The notes under the pieces were generated by a model, which saw nothing but the letters and a program-made list of their open reading frames with translations, made no database searches and was not told the origin of the DNA. The translations under genes and the position numbers were made by a program. From Meridianimarinicoccus roseus (GTDB lineage: Bacteria; Pseudomonadota; Alphaproteobacteria; Rhodobacterales; Rhodobacteraceae), in NCBI RefSeq assembly GCF_003172915.1, contig NZ_QGKU01000038.1:124001-188000 (forward strand): a stretch of DNA of 64,000 nucleotides, read 5' to 3'. Of the stretch, positions 37,910 through 47,904 are shown one piece after another (position 1 is the first letter of the stretch; each line of letters opens with the position of its first letter).

Positions 37910-40438
37910 ATGACTGCTCACGCCAAGATACCTCCGAGGACGCCGGAGACGGTGCAGATCTCGATTGAGGGCATGACCTGCGCCTCCTGCGTTGGGCGGG
38001 TGGAGAAAGCCCTCCTGTCTGTCCCAGGCGTGCTGTCGGCCAGCGTCAATCTCGCCACCGAACGGGCCGACGTCCACGTTTCCGACCCTTCCATCGGTCC
38101 CGACCTGATCGCGGCCGTCGAGGCCACGGGCTACGCGGTTCCGGGCCGGACGGTGGCTCTGGCCGTCGAGGGCATGACCTGTGCGTCCTGCGTCGGCCGC
38201 GTCGAGCGAGCTCTTCTGGCCGTTCCCGGCGTCACTGCCGCAAACGTGAACCTTGCGACCGAACACGCGACCGTCGAGGGCACGGCAGACGTTTCGGTGC
38301 TGATCGCCGCGGTGGCCGAGACCGGATACACGGCGCGGGAGGTCTCGCGGGAGACCGGCGCGGAGGAAGCCAAGGCCGCTCGCAAGGATGCCGAGCAGGC
38401 GCTTCTGAAGCGCGATCTGGGGCTTGCCGCCGCCTTCGCCCTGCCGGTCTTCGTGCTAGAGATGGGCAGCCACCTGATCCCCGGCATGCACGCCCTGATC
38501 GGATCGACCATCGGGCATCAGGCCAGCTGGCTCCTGCAGTTCGCGCTGACGACGTTCGTCCTCGCCGTGCCCGGGATGCGTTTCTACACCAAGGGCATCC
38601 CTGCGCTCCTGCGCGGCGCACCCGACATGAACAGCCTCGTCGCAGTCGGCACGCTGGCTGCCTATCTCTACTCGGTCGTGGCAACCTTTGCTCCGGGCGT
38701 GCTGCCCGCGGGCACGGTCAACGTCTACTACGAGGCCGCGGCGGTGATCGTCACGCTCATCCTGCTGGGTCGCTACCTGGAGGCGCGCGCCAAGGGTCGA
38801 ACCTCCGAAGCGATCAAGCGGCTCGTCGGGCTCCAGGCCAAAACGGCCCGCGTGCGCCGCGAGGGCACTGTCGTGGAGATTCCGGTGGCCGATGTCACCG
38901 CGGGCGACATTGTCGAAGTCCGACCGGGCGACCGGCTGCCTGTCGATGGCGAGGTTGTCGACGGTGAAAGCTTCGTCGACGAGTCGATGATCACGGGCGA
39001 GCCGGTCCCCGTTGCCAAGAGCGCCGGGGCGCAGGTTGTCGGTGGCACGGTCAACCAGAACGGCGCCTTGGCCTTCCGCGCGACCGCGGTAGGCGGAGAC
39101 ACGATGCTGTCACAAATCATCCGGATGGTCGAGGCGGCCCAAGGCTCCAAGCTGCCGATCCAGGCGCTGGTCGACCGCGTGACGATGTGGTTCGTCCCGG
39201 CCGTGATGACGCTGGCCGCCCTGACCTTCGGCGTCTGGCTGATGTGGGGGCCGGACCCAGCGTTGACCTTCGGCCTCGTGAATGCCGTGGCGGTGCTGAT
39301 TATTGCGTGCCCCTGCGCCATGGGCCTCGCAACGCCGACCTCGATCATGGTGGGGACGGGCCGCGGCGCCGAGATGGGCGTGCTCTTCCGCAAGGGCGAG
39401 GCGCTGCAACTTCTCAAGGAGACCCGGGTCGTCGCGCTCGACAAGACCGGTACGCTGACCGAGGGCAAGCCCGCACTGACCGACCTCGAACTGGCCGGCG
39501 GGTTTGACCGGGCCGATTTCCTGGCGCACGTCGCGGCGGTCGAGGTGCGGTCTGAGCACCCGATCGCCCGCGCCATCGTCGCGGCGGCGGAGGCCGATGG
39601 GCTGGAGCCGCTCACCGCCGAGGACTTCACCTCGGTGACCGGCTACGGCGTCGAGGCAACGGTTGCGGGCGTGCGCGTCCAGATCGGCGCCGACCGGTTC
39701 ATGCGCAAGCTGGGCCTCGATCCTGCCGCGTTCGCCCAGACGGCCGACCGGCTTGGCGATGAAGGCAAGGCGCCGATTTATGTCGCCATTGACGGCAAGC
39801 TGGCCGCCATCATCGCTGTGGCCGACCCGATCAAGGACACGACGCCCGAAGCCATCGCGGCCCTGCACGATCTGGGCCTGAAGGTCGCGATGATCACCGG
39901 CGACAACGCACGCACCGCGCAGGCCATCGCACGGCGGCTGGGGATCGACGAGGTCGTGTCCGAGGTGCTGCCGGACGGCAAGGTCGATGCGGTCAAGCGG
40001 CTGAAGGCGCTGGGACGGCTGGCCTATGTCGGCGACGGCATCAACGACGCACCGGCGCTCGCCGAGGCGGATGTGGGCCTTGCCATCGGCACCGGCACGG
40101 ACGTGGCCATCGAGGCCGCCGACGTGGTGCTGATGTCCGGCAGTCTGCAGGGCATCCCCAACGCAATCGCACTCAGCCAGGCGACCATCGGCAACATCCG
40201 GCAGAACCTGTTCTGGGCCTTCGCCTACAACACGGCACTGATCCCGGTCGCGGCGGGCGTGCTCTACCCGGCCTTCGGCATCCTGCTGTCGCCGGTCTTC
40301 GCGGCCGGGGCCATGGCGCTCTCCAGCGTCTTCGTTCTGGGCAACGCGCTCCGGCTCAAGCGGTTCGCGGCGCCTGCGCCAGGCCATGCGCCCACCGCCC
40401 GCCAGGCCGCCGCTCCCGCCGCCATTCCGGCGGAATGA
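37910..40438 (+). CDS. copA: CopA Cu(I) P-type ATPase with two HMA domains
   Basis: The 842-residue ATPase has two N-terminal heavy-metal-associated domains, each with [12 protein letters not shown] (near residues 21 and 88). The membrane site is [10 protein letters not shown], the phosphorylated Asp is in [10 protein letters not shown], and [10 protein letters not shown] is present. It is the standard bacterial CopA exporting Cu(I). The ATG at 37910 has AAAGGA upstream; the frame open back to 37826 would include the promoter. It differs from the YHS-bearing ATPase at 18908-21241. Confidence 0.95.
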   Translation: MTAHAKIPPRTPETVQISIEGMTCASCVGRVEKALLSVPGVLSASVNLATERADVHVSDPSIGPDLIAAVEATGYAVPGRTVALAVEGMTCASCVGRVERALLAVPGVTAANVNLATEHATVEGTADVSVLIAAVAETGYTAREVSRETGAEEAKAARKDAEQALLKRDLGLAAAFALPVFVLEMGSHLIPGMHALIGSTIGHQASWLLQFALTTFVLAVPGMRFYTKGIPALLRGAPDMNSLVAVGTLAAYLYSVVATFAPGVLPAGTVNVYYEAAAVIVTLILLGRYLEARAKGRTSEAIKRLVGLQAKTARVRREGTVVEIPVADVTAGDIVEVRPGDRLPVDGEVVDGESFVDESMITGEPVPVAKSAGAQVVGGTVNQNGALAFRATAVGGDTMLSQIIRMVEAAQGSKLPIQALVDRVTMWFVPAVMTLAALTFGVWLMWGPDPALTFGLVNAVAVLIIACPCAMGLATPTSIMVGTGRGAEMGVLFRKGEALQLLKETRVVALDKTGTLTEGKPALTDLELAGGFDRADFLAHVAAVEVRSEHPIARAIVAAAEADGLEPLTAEDFTSVTGYGVEATVAGVRVQIGADRFMRKLGLDPAAFAQTADRLGDEGKAPIYVAIDGKLAAIIAVADPIKDTTPEAIAALHDLGLKVAMITGDNARTAQAIARRLGIDEVVSEVLPDGKVDAVKRLKALGRLAYVGDGINDAPALAEADVGLAIGTGTDVAIEAADVVLMSGSLQGIPNAIALSQATIGNIRQNLFWAFAYNTALIPVAAGVLYPAFGILLSPVFAAGAMALSSVFVLGNALRLKRFAAPAPGHAPTARQAAAPAAIPAE

Positions 40439-40447
40439 GCACACGCG

Positions 40448-40471
40448 CCCCGGGCCGTCCATGGCCCGGGG
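40448..40471 (+). terminator. GC-rich hairpin after the second copA
   Basis: CCCCGGGCC (40448-40456) and GGCCCGGGG (40463-40471) form a perfect 9-bp stem with a 6-base loop, 10 bases after the copA stop. There is no U-tract, so it may reduce rather than end transcription into the glutaredoxin and cueR. Confidence 0.4.
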
Positions 40472-40503
40472 AACACCCAAAGGCAGAATGAAGGACAGAA
40501 CCG

Positions 40504-40782
40504 ATGCAACCGCAAACGCAGACTGCCACCCACGTCACCCTCTACACCACGCCCACCTGTCCCGATTGCCGCCAGCTCAAGGCATGGCTGGACCGCATGG
40601 GCATCGCGTATCAGGAGCGCGACCTGAGCGACCCGACCGTCATGGGGGAAGCCAAGGCCAGATACGGCGTGCGCGTCGCGCCGATCACAGTGATCGGGGA
40701 CTGGTTCGCCTACGGCACCTTCGCCGATCAGAAGCCGCGCATCGAAGAGGCCCTGACCCTGCGCGCGGAGGTTCGGACATGA
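40504..40782 (+). CDS. Glutaredoxin-like protein
   Basis: The 92-residue protein is a thioredoxin-fold glutaredoxin with the active site TTPTCPDCRQLKAWL near residues 16-30 and the cis-Pro loop VRVAPITVIGDWF. The CPDC site is like mycoredoxin/NrdH-type proteins. It could reduce copper-modified thiols or recycle CopZ-like sites. It sits between copA and cueR and overlaps the cueR start by ATGA, so it shares their regulation. Confidence 0.85.
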   Translation: MQPQTQTATHVTLYTTPTCPDCRQLKAWLDRMGIAYQERDLSDPTVMGEAKARYGVRVAPITVIGDWFAYGTFADQKPRIEEALTLRAEVRT

Positions 40783-41243
40783 ATATCGGAGAAGCGGCAA
40801 AGCGATCCGGCGTCTCGGCCAAGATGATCCGCTACTACGAGCAGACCGGGCTCATCCCGCCCGCTCAGCGGACGGAGTCGGGCTATCGCGACTACGGCGA
40901 CAAGGAAGTTCACATGCTGGGCTTCATCCGGCGCGCCCGTGATCTCGGATTCTCGGTCGAGGTGATCGGAGAACTGCTGGGACTATGGACCGACCAGTCC
41001 CGTCGCAGCGCTGATGTCCGGCAGATTGCGCAAGGTCATCTCAGCAACTTGCGCCGCAAGATCGAAGAGCTCGAGGCCATGTCGCAGACGCTGGAGTCGC
41101 TGATCGACGCCTGCCACGGCGACCACCGCCCGGACTGCCCGATCATCGCGGATCTCGAGACGAGCGACCCGCAACCCGATCCTCAAACTCCCAAACCCCG
41201 CACCGGCGCAATCGATGCAAATCACGCCGTGGCCAAACGCTGA
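40779..41243 (+). CDS. cueR: CueR-type copper-responsive MerR regulator
   Basis: The 154-residue protein begins with the MerR helix-turn-helix MNIGEAAKRSGVSAKMIRYYE. The effector loop has two Cys with seven residues between them in ACHGDHRPDCPI, the spacing of the Cu(I) site of E. coli CueR. A Pro-rich C-terminal tail is longer than in E. coli. Predicted targets are the CueR-type promoters at 21264-21294 and 37841-37871. It is coupled to the glutaredoxin. Confidence 0.92.
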   Translation: MNIGEAAKRSGVSAKMIRYYEQTGLIPPAQRTESGYRDYGDKEVHMLGFIRRARDLGFSVEVIGELLGLWTDQSRRSADVRQIAQGHLSNLRRKIEELEAMSQTLESLIDACHGDHRPDCPIIADLETSDPQPDPQTPKPRTGAIDANHAVAKR

Positions 41244-41308
41244 CCGCTCGGCCGGACCACCGGCCTCGCCAGCGTCGCTTCCGGCAAACGCATCATGGGA
41301 GACAGACA

Positions 41309-42229
41309 ATGGACCATGGGCATTCAGGGCATCTGCCAAGCCGTGGGCGCGCGCTGACCGTCTCGGCCTGGCTAACCGGCCTCTACTTCGTCGTGGAGCT
41401 CGCGATCGGCCTCTGGACCGGCTCGATCGCCGTGATCTCGGATGCGTTTCACACCTTTTCCGCCGTCGGCGGCGTCCTCGTCGCCATCATTGCGGCGCGG
41501 ATAGCACGACGTCCCGCCGACAACGACCGCAGCTTTGGCTGGTACCGGGCGGAAGTAGTCGGTGCCGCGATCAACGGCGCGTTTCTGCTCGCCATGGCGC
41601 TGTTCGCCATCGGCATGGCCGCGATGCGCCTGTCCGCGCCGATCGACCTGCCGACGGGGCCTATGCTCTGGGCCGCTGCGGGCGGTTTGGTCACGGAGCT
41701 GATCTCGCTCGGCTTGATCTGGAAGGAGGGACGCGGCGATCTGAACACGCGCGGGGCCGTCTGGCACATCGTCCAGACGTTCGTAGGCAGTCTGCTCATC
41801 ATCGTCACGGCGCTTGTCATCCGCTTTACTGGTTTCCTTTTGATTGACCCGCTCCTTGGCATGGCCTTCGGCTTTGTGCTTGTCTGGGCAAGCTGGGGCA
41901 TCCTCAGGGAGTCGATCCACATGCTGATGGAGGGCACGCCGGAAGACGTGGATCTCGGAGAGGTCACGGATGCGCTCGAACGTCTCGAAGGCGTAAATGA
42001 TGTGCATCATGTCCACGCCTGGACCCTGACCAGCGGCAAGAACGTCTTTTCGGGACATTTGCGAAAGTCAACCAGCACCGACTCCGCCGACGTATTGTCC
42101 GCTGCGCATGCACTATTGAGAGAAGAATTCGGCTTCCTCCTCGTTACGCTTCAGGTGGAAGACAAATGCCTTGACGAGGCCGGAGCGGAGGACATTGACG
42201 TCACGCCCGCGCACGACACAACGCATTGA
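41309..42229 (+). CDS. CDF-family metal transporter with altered metal site
   Basis: The 306-residue protein has six membrane segments and a C-terminal cytoplasmic domain, as in CDF exporters (CzcD/ZitB). The usual pairs of metal ligands, H-x3-D in helices 2 and 5, are here H48-x3-A52 (SDAFHTFSAV) and H153-x3-T157 (WHIVQTFVG); both Asp are missing and both His kept. N- and C-termini carry HGHSGH and AHDTTH. It lies downstream of cueR, so copper or another soft metal is possible. Confidence 0.85.
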   Translation: MDHGHSGHLPSRGRALTVSAWLTGLYFVVELAIGLWTGSIAVISDAFHTFSAVGGVLVAIIAARIARRPADNDRSFGWYRAEVVGAAINGAFLLAMALFAIGMAAMRLSAPIDLPTGPMLWAAAGGLVTELISLGLIWKEGRGDLNTRGAVWHIVQTFVGSLLIIVTALVIRFTGFLLIDPLLGMAFGFVLVWASWGILRESIHMLMEGTPEDVDLGEVTDALERLEGVNDVHHVHAWTLTSGKNVFSGHLRKSTSTDSADVLSAAHALLREEFGFLLVTLQVEDKCLDEAGAEDIDVTPAHDTTH

Positions 42230-42256
42230 GCGTGAAGCGGAGCGTTGACGGCGTGA

Positions 42257-42290
42257 TCAGGGTTCTTCGCCGAAATCCCTGAGGGGTTTT
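42257..42290 (+). terminator. Terminator after the CDF gene
   Basis: TCAGGG (42257-42262) pairs with CCCTGA (42277-42282), with extra pairing of TTC and GAA inside, followed by GGGGTTTT. It lies about 30 bases after the CDF stop, so it probably ends the copA-cueR-CDF transcript. Confidence 0.5.
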
Positions 42291-42388
42291 CCTAAATAAC
42301 GGCTACTTATCAATAATTTACAGGGCGGAGAACGTTGGATCCCAGGCCCATCCCCTCCGCCACTGGCCCTCGCGAAAGCGTTCTCCCG

Positions 42389-42410
42389 ATCCGGCCGCGG
42401 CCGGATTTTT
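42389..42410 (+). terminator. Strong Rho-independent terminator in the island-edge gap
   Basis: ATCCGGCC (42389-42396) and GGCCGGAT (42399-42406) form a stem followed by a T run (42406-42410). The gap 42230-42988 has no supported gene; its GC content falls toward the right. CCCTCCGCCA at 42353-42362 resembles a tRNA end, but no arm can be folded. Confidence 0.6.
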
Positions 42411-42988
42411 CCGTTGTTTTCGAGGGTTATGTGGGCGGGGCTGAGCACCGGCGCCGGTGCCAGGCTGCTCGGAGGCGGTCTCTCAGCGCCAATATTCTCC
42501 GCACCTCATGACTGCGTGGATTTGGTGAATAGCTGGCAAGCTTCTGAAATTGTTTCATTTTTCAAGCGCTCGTGCACTGTGCTTCGACGTGGGTGGCGTT
42601 TGTGAAACGGAACCCTAGTCGAACTCTGCTCCCAAGTGGGCGATACTTGCGACCTGAGGCTGCAACAGCACGAAACTAGGGTTTCTCAGCCGAAGATGGC
42701 ACCTGTACACCGGGCCCGCGAGAGCTCCGTTGAGTTGGCTCCGCTACAATCTGCGGACAAAGGGACCGCGCCTTACACAAGATGTTGCTGAGGGGAGCGC
42801 CGATGTGCCATGTTGAAAGCGGCTCAGCCTCACGTTGATACGTAGCGGCCGGGCAGAAAAATCAGCTATCGGCTTAGCCAGCAGTAAATGGTAATGTGCT
42901 TGCATTGCGAAAGAGTAAGTAGCCACAAAGAAAACATTCCCCAAGCAAGGGGATCAATGAAAAACAAGAGCAGGGAGAGCGTCCATAA

Positions 42989-44032
42989 ATGTCATTCCGC
43001 TACATCGGCTCGAAGGCTCGGATTGTCGACGGCATCATAGAACTGATTGGGCCACCTGATGGCGGGGTATTTGTTGACGCATTCTCTGGAACTGGCGCAG
43101 TGGCAGAAGCCGCTTCCAAGGCTGGCTGGAAAGTTCATGTAAACGACCATCTTAGTTCGTCGGCAATCATGTCATTCGCAAGACTGGTGTCTCAGGCCGA
43201 TGTGGCCTTCTCTAGGCTTGGCGGTTACGCCAGGACCATTGAGACGCTAAATTATCTCACGCCACAGCGGGGTTTCATCTGGCGTGAATACAGTCCGGCG
43301 TCTTCGCAACATTCCTCTGTGTCTCGCATGTACTTTACAGAATGCAATGCTCAGAAGATCGATGCGATCCGTAATCAGATCCGCGAATGGCGCGCTCGAG
43401 AAGACATAAACGAAAGTGAAGAGCGAGTCCTGATCGCAGACCTTATGCGGGCTGCCAATCGTGTCGCAAATACAGCTGGAACCTATGGCTGCTTTCTCTC
43501 CAAATGGCAGCGCCAATCCTTAGATGGCTTAGTCCTCGAGCCCGCACCATTGCGAGAATCCGCGCCACGCGCATCGATGTCTGCGGTCGACGTTGCGACC
43601 GTATCCTGTTCACCTGACGACACCGTTTATCTCGATCCGCCTTACACAAAGCGCCAGTACGCTGCATACTACCACATCCTTGAGACAATCGCTTTGGGCG
43701 ACGAGCCTCAAGTCGATGGCGTTTGTGGAATTCGTCCTTGGCGAGAAAAGGCCTCGGATTTTTGCTACAAGACTCGCGCAGCGACAGCTATCGAAAGCCT
43801 CATAGACGCACTCCCGGCTCGGCGCATCTTTCTGTCCTACAGCACCGAGGGACATGTTCCGATTTCGGTTCTCAGTGAAGCCTTGTCCAATTTAGGTGTG
43901 GTCGAGCTTCATCGTCTGCGGAATATCGGACGCTACCGCCCCAACCGGGCAGCCAGCGAAGCCGCATCGGATGTTGGAGAAATCTTGTTCTCAATCGAGA
44001 AGACCATTCAAAGAAGCGAAGTGGCCGCGTGA
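42989..44032 (+). CDS. D12-class (Dam-like) adenine-N6 DNA methyltransferase
   Basis: The 347-residue protein starts MSFRYIGSKARIVDGI, typical of D12 methyltransferases, and has motif I (FVDAFSGTGAVAEAA) and the catalytic DPPYTKRQY near residue 217. Family members methylate adenine at N6. It opens a five-gene operon with a second methyltransferase, an unknown protein, and McrB- and McrC-like proteins. Codon use is more AT-rich than in the copper island, suggesting separate origin. The stop overlaps the next start by one base. Confidence 0.85.
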   Translation: MSFRYIGSKARIVDGIIELIGPPDGGVFVDAFSGTGAVAEAASKAGWKVHVNDHLSSSAIMSFARLVSQADVAFSRLGGYARTIETLNYLTPQRGFIWREYSPASSQHSSVSRMYFTECNAQKIDAIRNQIREWRAREDINESEERVLIADLMRAANRVANTAGTYGCFLSKWQRQSLDGLVLEPAPLRESAPRASMSAVDVATVSCSPDDTVYLDPPYTKRQYAAYYHILETIALGDEPQVDGVCGIRPWREKASDFCYKTRAATAIESLIDALPARRIFLSYSTEGHVPISVLSEALSNLGVVELHRLRNIGRYRPNRAASEAASDVGEILFSIEKTIQRSEVAA

Positions 44033-46257
44033 TGCCTACTACCACTCTCGAAATCCAGCGTCTGAAAAAGGCTGAAGCCTACATCTCCGAGTGTCTAGCA
44101 GGCTTCGATACAGACACACACGAAATGAGATTTCAGCTACTGGAAGCGGCTTCATCTAGAATCGGCGGATTCGATTTTTGTGCTTTCCGTACGCATTGGA
44201 AAATCGAGGACATTTTACCTCCGGAGCATCTGCTCGACGCTGCCAAGACACTAGTGCAATTACTTGATGCGAGCGGCATCCATCCGGCTCTGTGCCTGAG
44301 CGCCCTTGCACGCGAAGCTCTTGATGATGCTTCGCAGCGACATAGCGGTGCTTACCATACCGATTTTCGGCTCGCCCTCCACCTTGCCCGCAGCTTGGAG
44401 CCGCATCTGTGCGAGGGTATCAAGGTTATCGATCCGGCCTGCGGTGCCGGAATGCTCCTGACAGCGGTTTCGATTGTTGCCTGCGGACCTGATCGAATTT
44501 TATCCAGCGAATGGCTCCGTCACTCGGTATTTGCGGCCGACCTGTCACCGCAGGCTTTGCGCGGTACGCGCATCGCCCTTGCGGCGCTAACGGATAACCT
44601 TGAGGCCATCATTGCCATGGATGCGCATTGGCGTGTTCATGACAGTCTTCTCGCACCCGATACGCGCTGGCAGGAGCTGTCCAAAGATGGCTTCGACGTC
44701 GTTGTCGCCAATCCTCCGTGGGAAAAGGTAAAGCTTACGCGGCATGAATACGCCAAGGCCAATGGCCAGGCCCGCGACTACGGTACCAGCTACCAGCTCG
44801 CCTCACTCGCAGGTTACGAAGCTGCCAAGAACCGGAGGTCTGCCCTCGCAGAATCGCTTGTCGAGCGATATCCCCTCTTGGCCAAAGGTGAGCCAGACCT
44901 CTACGTGGCTTTCACGGAATTGCTCTACAAGATTACGAGGCCCGGCGGGCATGGAGCGTTGCTAGTTCCGGCAGGATTGATCCGCTCTCTGAGTACTGAA
45001 GCACTGCGCCGAGCCCTCGTAGGCGGCACCGATGAACTTACCTTCACCGTCATGGAAAACCGGGCGCGCCACTTTGCCATAGATACGCGTTTCAAATTCC
45101 TCCATGTCAACTACACGCGAAAAGCCGAAGATTCGCATTCGCTTCGCACGATTAAGATAGCTCACGCGTGTGCGGACAATGCAGGCGTCATGGTTTCAGA
45201 CCCGGTTCCCCTTGCGCTCAAGGACCTTTATCGGCTCCGACCCGATCTGACGCTGCCTGAAGTCCGTTCGGACAAGGAATGGCAGCTCTTCAAGAAGATG
45301 CAGGCCAAAGGAGTCGCACCCGATAAGGACGACTCACCGTGGCGTGCCGTGTTCTGCCGCGAAGTAGATATGACGCATGGTCGCCGCCACTTTGTGAAGA
45401 AGGCCGAAGAAGGCTGCCTGCCAGTCATTGAAGGAAGGATGGTCCAGCCTCACCGTCTTGGGTGTAAAGCCTACGTCTCTGGTGAGGGCCGCAGCGCGCA
45501 GTGGCGAACTCTTGCGCCAGGCCTGAGCCGCATCACACCGCAGTTTTGGCTCCCCACAAAAGCCGCTTCTTCGGAGGCTCGGCGGCGTTCCGGCATGGTG
45601 CGCGCCGGGTTTTGCGACATAACCGGCCAGACAAACGAACGCTCCATGATGGCGACCATCGTTCCTTCCGGTGTGATCTGCGGCAACAAGGTTCCGACAA
45701 TCACCTTCCCGAATGATCCATCAGAAGATCGGCTATACCTCTGGCTTGCCATCGTTAATTCTCTACCCTTTGACTGGCTGATGAGACGGGTCGTTACAAC
45801 GACTGTGAACTATTTTGTATTGCTGTCCTTGCGCTTGCCCGATCTCGATAAGGACTCGCTCCCGGGGCGTAGACTGATTGCGTTAGCCCGCAAGCTTCGT
45901 GATCTAGATACGGCCGGAAACACGGGGATCGATCAGGCATGGCGAATCGCGAGCCTTAGGGCTGAGGCGGATTTTCTCGTGGCAAGGGCCTATGGTTGCT
46001 CAAAAGACGACGTGAAGCTGATGCTACAGGATTTCCCGCTTCTTGATCGCGGACAACCGGCTCTTGCCAGGGATGAAGCTTCTACCATCACCGCTGATCT
46101 TCTCCTGTCCATGTGGGCGAGAGCAAATGACAGCGACGTTTCGGCCTTTAAGCGTGTTGAGCAAGCACGCGCGAGCGGAGCGGTTGCATATGTCAGCTCC
46201 GAGTTCTCACAGTGCATCACGACTGATCGACAGGAGGTCAGAAGTGAGTGGAAGTGA
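44032..46257 (+). CDS. N6-adenine DNA methyltransferase, Eco57I/TaqI-like
   Basis: The 741-residue protein has motif I in VIDPACGAGMLLTAV near residue 135 and the catalytic NPPWEKVK near 229. A long C-terminal region (FWLPTKAASSEARRR, then TITFPNDPSEDRLYLWL and TTTVNYFVLLSLRLPD) resembles the target-recognition domain of TaqI/Eco57I proteins. No nuclease motif is seen, so cutting is left to the McrB/McrC-like partners. The start could be GTG 44029 or ATG 44032. Confidence 0.82.
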   Translation: MPTTTLEIQRLKKAEAYISECLAGFDTDTHEMRFQLLEAASSRIGGFDFCAFRTHWKIEDILPPEHLLDAAKTLVQLLDASGIHPALCLSALAREALDDASQRHSGAYHTDFRLALHLARSLEPHLCEGIKVIDPACGAGMLLTAVSIVACGPDRILSSEWLRHSVFAADLSPQALRGTRIALAALTDNLEAIIAMDAHWRVHDSLLAPDTRWQELSKDGFDVVVANPPWEKVKLTRHEYAKANGQARDYGTSYQLASLAGYEAAKNRRSALAESLVERYPLLAKGEPDLYVAFTELLYKITRPGGHGALLVPAGLIRSLSTEALRRALVGGTDELTFTVMENRARHFAIDTRFKFLHVNYTRKAEDSHSLRTIKIAHACADNAGVMVSDPVPLALKDLYRLRPDLTLPEVRSDKEWQLFKKMQAKGVAPDKDDSPWRAVFCREVDMTHGRRHFVKKAEEGCLPVIEGRMVQPHRLGCKAYVSGEGRSAQWRTLAPGLSRITPQFWLPTKAASSEARRRSGMVRAGFCDITGQTNERSMMATIVPSGVICGNKVPTITFPNDPSEDRLYLWLAIVNSLPFDWLMRRVVTTTVNYFVLLSLRLPDLDKDSLPGRRLIALARKLRDLDTAGNTGIDQAWRIASLRAEADFLVARAYGCSKDDVKLMLQDFPLLDRGQPALARDEASTITADLLLSMWARANDSDVSAFKRVEQARASGAVAYVSSEFSQCITTDRQEVRSEWK

Positions 46258-46780
46258 GAATAGGATTGTTCGTATAGTTATGCAGCGGGTTGACGCGGGA
46301 GATCTGAGAAAAGCGAAAGCCGAATCGAATGATGCAACGACGGGCGGTGGCGCAAGGGATCTTCGCTTCAATCCGCAAGAGAAATTCTTTCCGTTTTTTC
46401 AACGTATGTTCAAAGGCAGAAGCATTCAGCGGCACAAGACAGTTTGCACCGGTATCGTGAATTGGAGCGACGGAAATTCCGACAGGAGTGCGGAGTTGGC
46501 AGTCTGGCCGCCATATCCATCTCGTCCCTTCGAGTGCAAAATAGGCCGTGTAGCGAGTCTCAATATTGACGGACTCATAAGAAGCGATCCCAAGGGGGGA
46601 CGATCCGTTATCCTGATATTCGAGCAAGCTGATGGGACAATAAGGATGTATTTCACAACGGAAACAAGCCTACGAGAGGATGGTTGGGATCCCAGAGTCG
46701 AATCATTTGCAAGGCACTGGCTCGACAGTGGGCGCAAGTCCGCATTTCTTGATCTCGAAATCGGAGAGCAGTATCCATAA
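46244..46780 (+). CDS. Unknown protein between methyltransferase and McrB-like ATPase
   Basis: The 178-residue protein starts at a GTG with AGGAGGT 6-12 bases upstream and overlaps the methyltransferase end by 14 bases. It is basic and mixed alpha/beta (RMFKGRSIQRHKTVC, ELAVWPPYPSRPFECKIGR, GGRSVILIFEQADG, RMYFTTET). No known motif is found. Because the next ATPase lacks the N-terminal DNA-reading domain of McrB, this protein may supply that part. It touches the ATPase start. Confidence 0.6.
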   Translation: MSGSENRIVRIVMQRVDAGDLRKAKAESNDATTGGGARDLRFNPQEKFFPFFQRMFKGRSIQRHKTVCTGIVNWSDGNSDRSAELAVWPPYPSRPFECKIGRVASLNIDGLIRSDPKGGRSVILIFEQADGTIRMYFTTETSLREDGWDPRVESFARHWLDSGRKSAFLDLEIGEQYP

Positions 46781-47898
46781 TGGGCGATCCAAAGGATATC
46801 CTGAGGCTCTTGGAGGCGAGACGCAATGTGTTGTTGGCCGGACCTCCTGGAACAGGGAAGTCAGTGTTGTTAAGCAGAGTTGCCAAGCTGTTCGAAGAGC
46901 GCGGACATGCAAGTGTGCCAGCCTATAATCCTAAAGCACCCGTACCCATACCACCGTCGCCAATTTCCAGCCTTCCTGGTGACATGGGTAAAGCCTCAAA
47001 GCGCAAGGTCTTCCGGTGCGTCCTTCACCAGTCAAGCAAGCATCGTGATTTCCTCACCGGGATGATGCCCGATGTTCGCTCGGGTAAGCTGCCAGGATCA
47101 TTCAGGATTACAGAGGGTATTCTGTATCGCGCGAGCGAATTCGCGCGGAAGGATGATCATGCTGCGCTTCTTATCATCGATGAAATCAACCGGGGTCCAA
47201 CCGTCCAGGTATTTGGTGGTGCCATTGTCGCCATGGAAGCCGACAAACGCCTTGGCGCTGATGGGAAGCCAACCGATGAGACACAGTACTTCGATCTTAT
47301 CGATCCTGCCAATGGCGAGCTAATCGAGTATGCGTTCCCATCGCGTCTCTACATCCTGGCCGCCATGAATCAGGCAGACGTCTCAGTTGAGCCTCTCGAC
47401 GTGGCCTTTCTTCGTCGTTGGGCGCCCTACAATCTGGAACCCGATACTTCTATCTTGCGTGATTACTTTGGCCTTGCGACCACGCCTGCTACCGCGCTTC
47501 CGGCTTCTCCAAGCACGGCAGATGACGTCAGCGAGGCGGCTATCCAGGCCTTCGAAGCCATTAATGCGCGTATCGCGCTTGGGCGGGGGCCAGAATTCAG
47601 GATTGGACACGGTGTGCTCATGGCAGGTGAGACAAAGCCAAAGGACGTGCCTGAAGCGCTCGATCACTTCGCTACAGCGTGGCGCACGATCAAGAACCAC
47701 ATTGACGAAGCGTTTTTTGGTGACGTTCGCGGCACCGCCATTATCCTGAATGCGGATCGCGGTATTGCCGAAAATCCCTACAGCCTTGAAGAAACCTCTT
47801 TCGGTGAGGCTCCCCGCGCCATGATCAAAGGGCCCGTGACCATCGACGCTTCGCAAATCTACGATCTCTTTCTGGCGCTTGCCAAGCAAGCGGACTAG
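46780..47898 (+). CDS. McrB-like AAA+ ATPase
   Basis: The 372-residue protein has Walker A GPPGTGKSVLL at residues 21-31, Walker B ALLIIDEINRGP, and the McrB-family sensor AAMNQADVSVEPLDVAFLRRW. Known McrB forms a GTP-driven hexamer that powers McrC. Here almost nothing precedes Walker A, so the usual N-terminal DNA-binding domain is missing. The neighbour at 46244-46780 may replace it. Lower GC than the copper island. Confidence 0.82.
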   Translation: MGDPKDILRLLEARRNVLLAGPPGTGKSVLLSRVAKLFEERGHASVPAYNPKAPVPIPPSPISSLPGDMGKASKRKVFRCVLHQSSKHRDFLTGMMPDVRSGKLPGSFRITEGILYRASEFARKDDHAALLIIDEINRGPTVQVFGGAIVAMEADKRLGADGKPTDETQYFDLIDPANGELIEYAFPSRLYILAAMNQADVSVEPLDVAFLRRWAPYNLEPDTSILRDYFGLATTPATALPASPSTADDVSEAAIQAFEAINARIALGRGPEFRIGHGVLMAGETKPKDVPEALDHFATAWRTIKNHIDEAFFGDVRGTAIILNADRGIAENPYSLEETSFGEAPRAMIKGPVTIDASQIYDLFLALAKQAD

Positions 47899-47904
47899 GC
47901 AAGG

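Noticed and set aside
42334-42362. Sequence ending CCCTCCGCCA that looks like the 3' end of a tRNA-Ser, followed by a terminator; possible attachment site
   Set aside because: No T-arm can be formed: the bases that should pair with the 3' stem do not match. A chance resemblance is as likely, so no tRNA or att site is called.
42414-42605. 63-residue plus-strand frame in the gap before the methyltransferases
   Set aside because: No ribosome site, no recognisable motif and a position just after a strong terminator; treated as non-coding.
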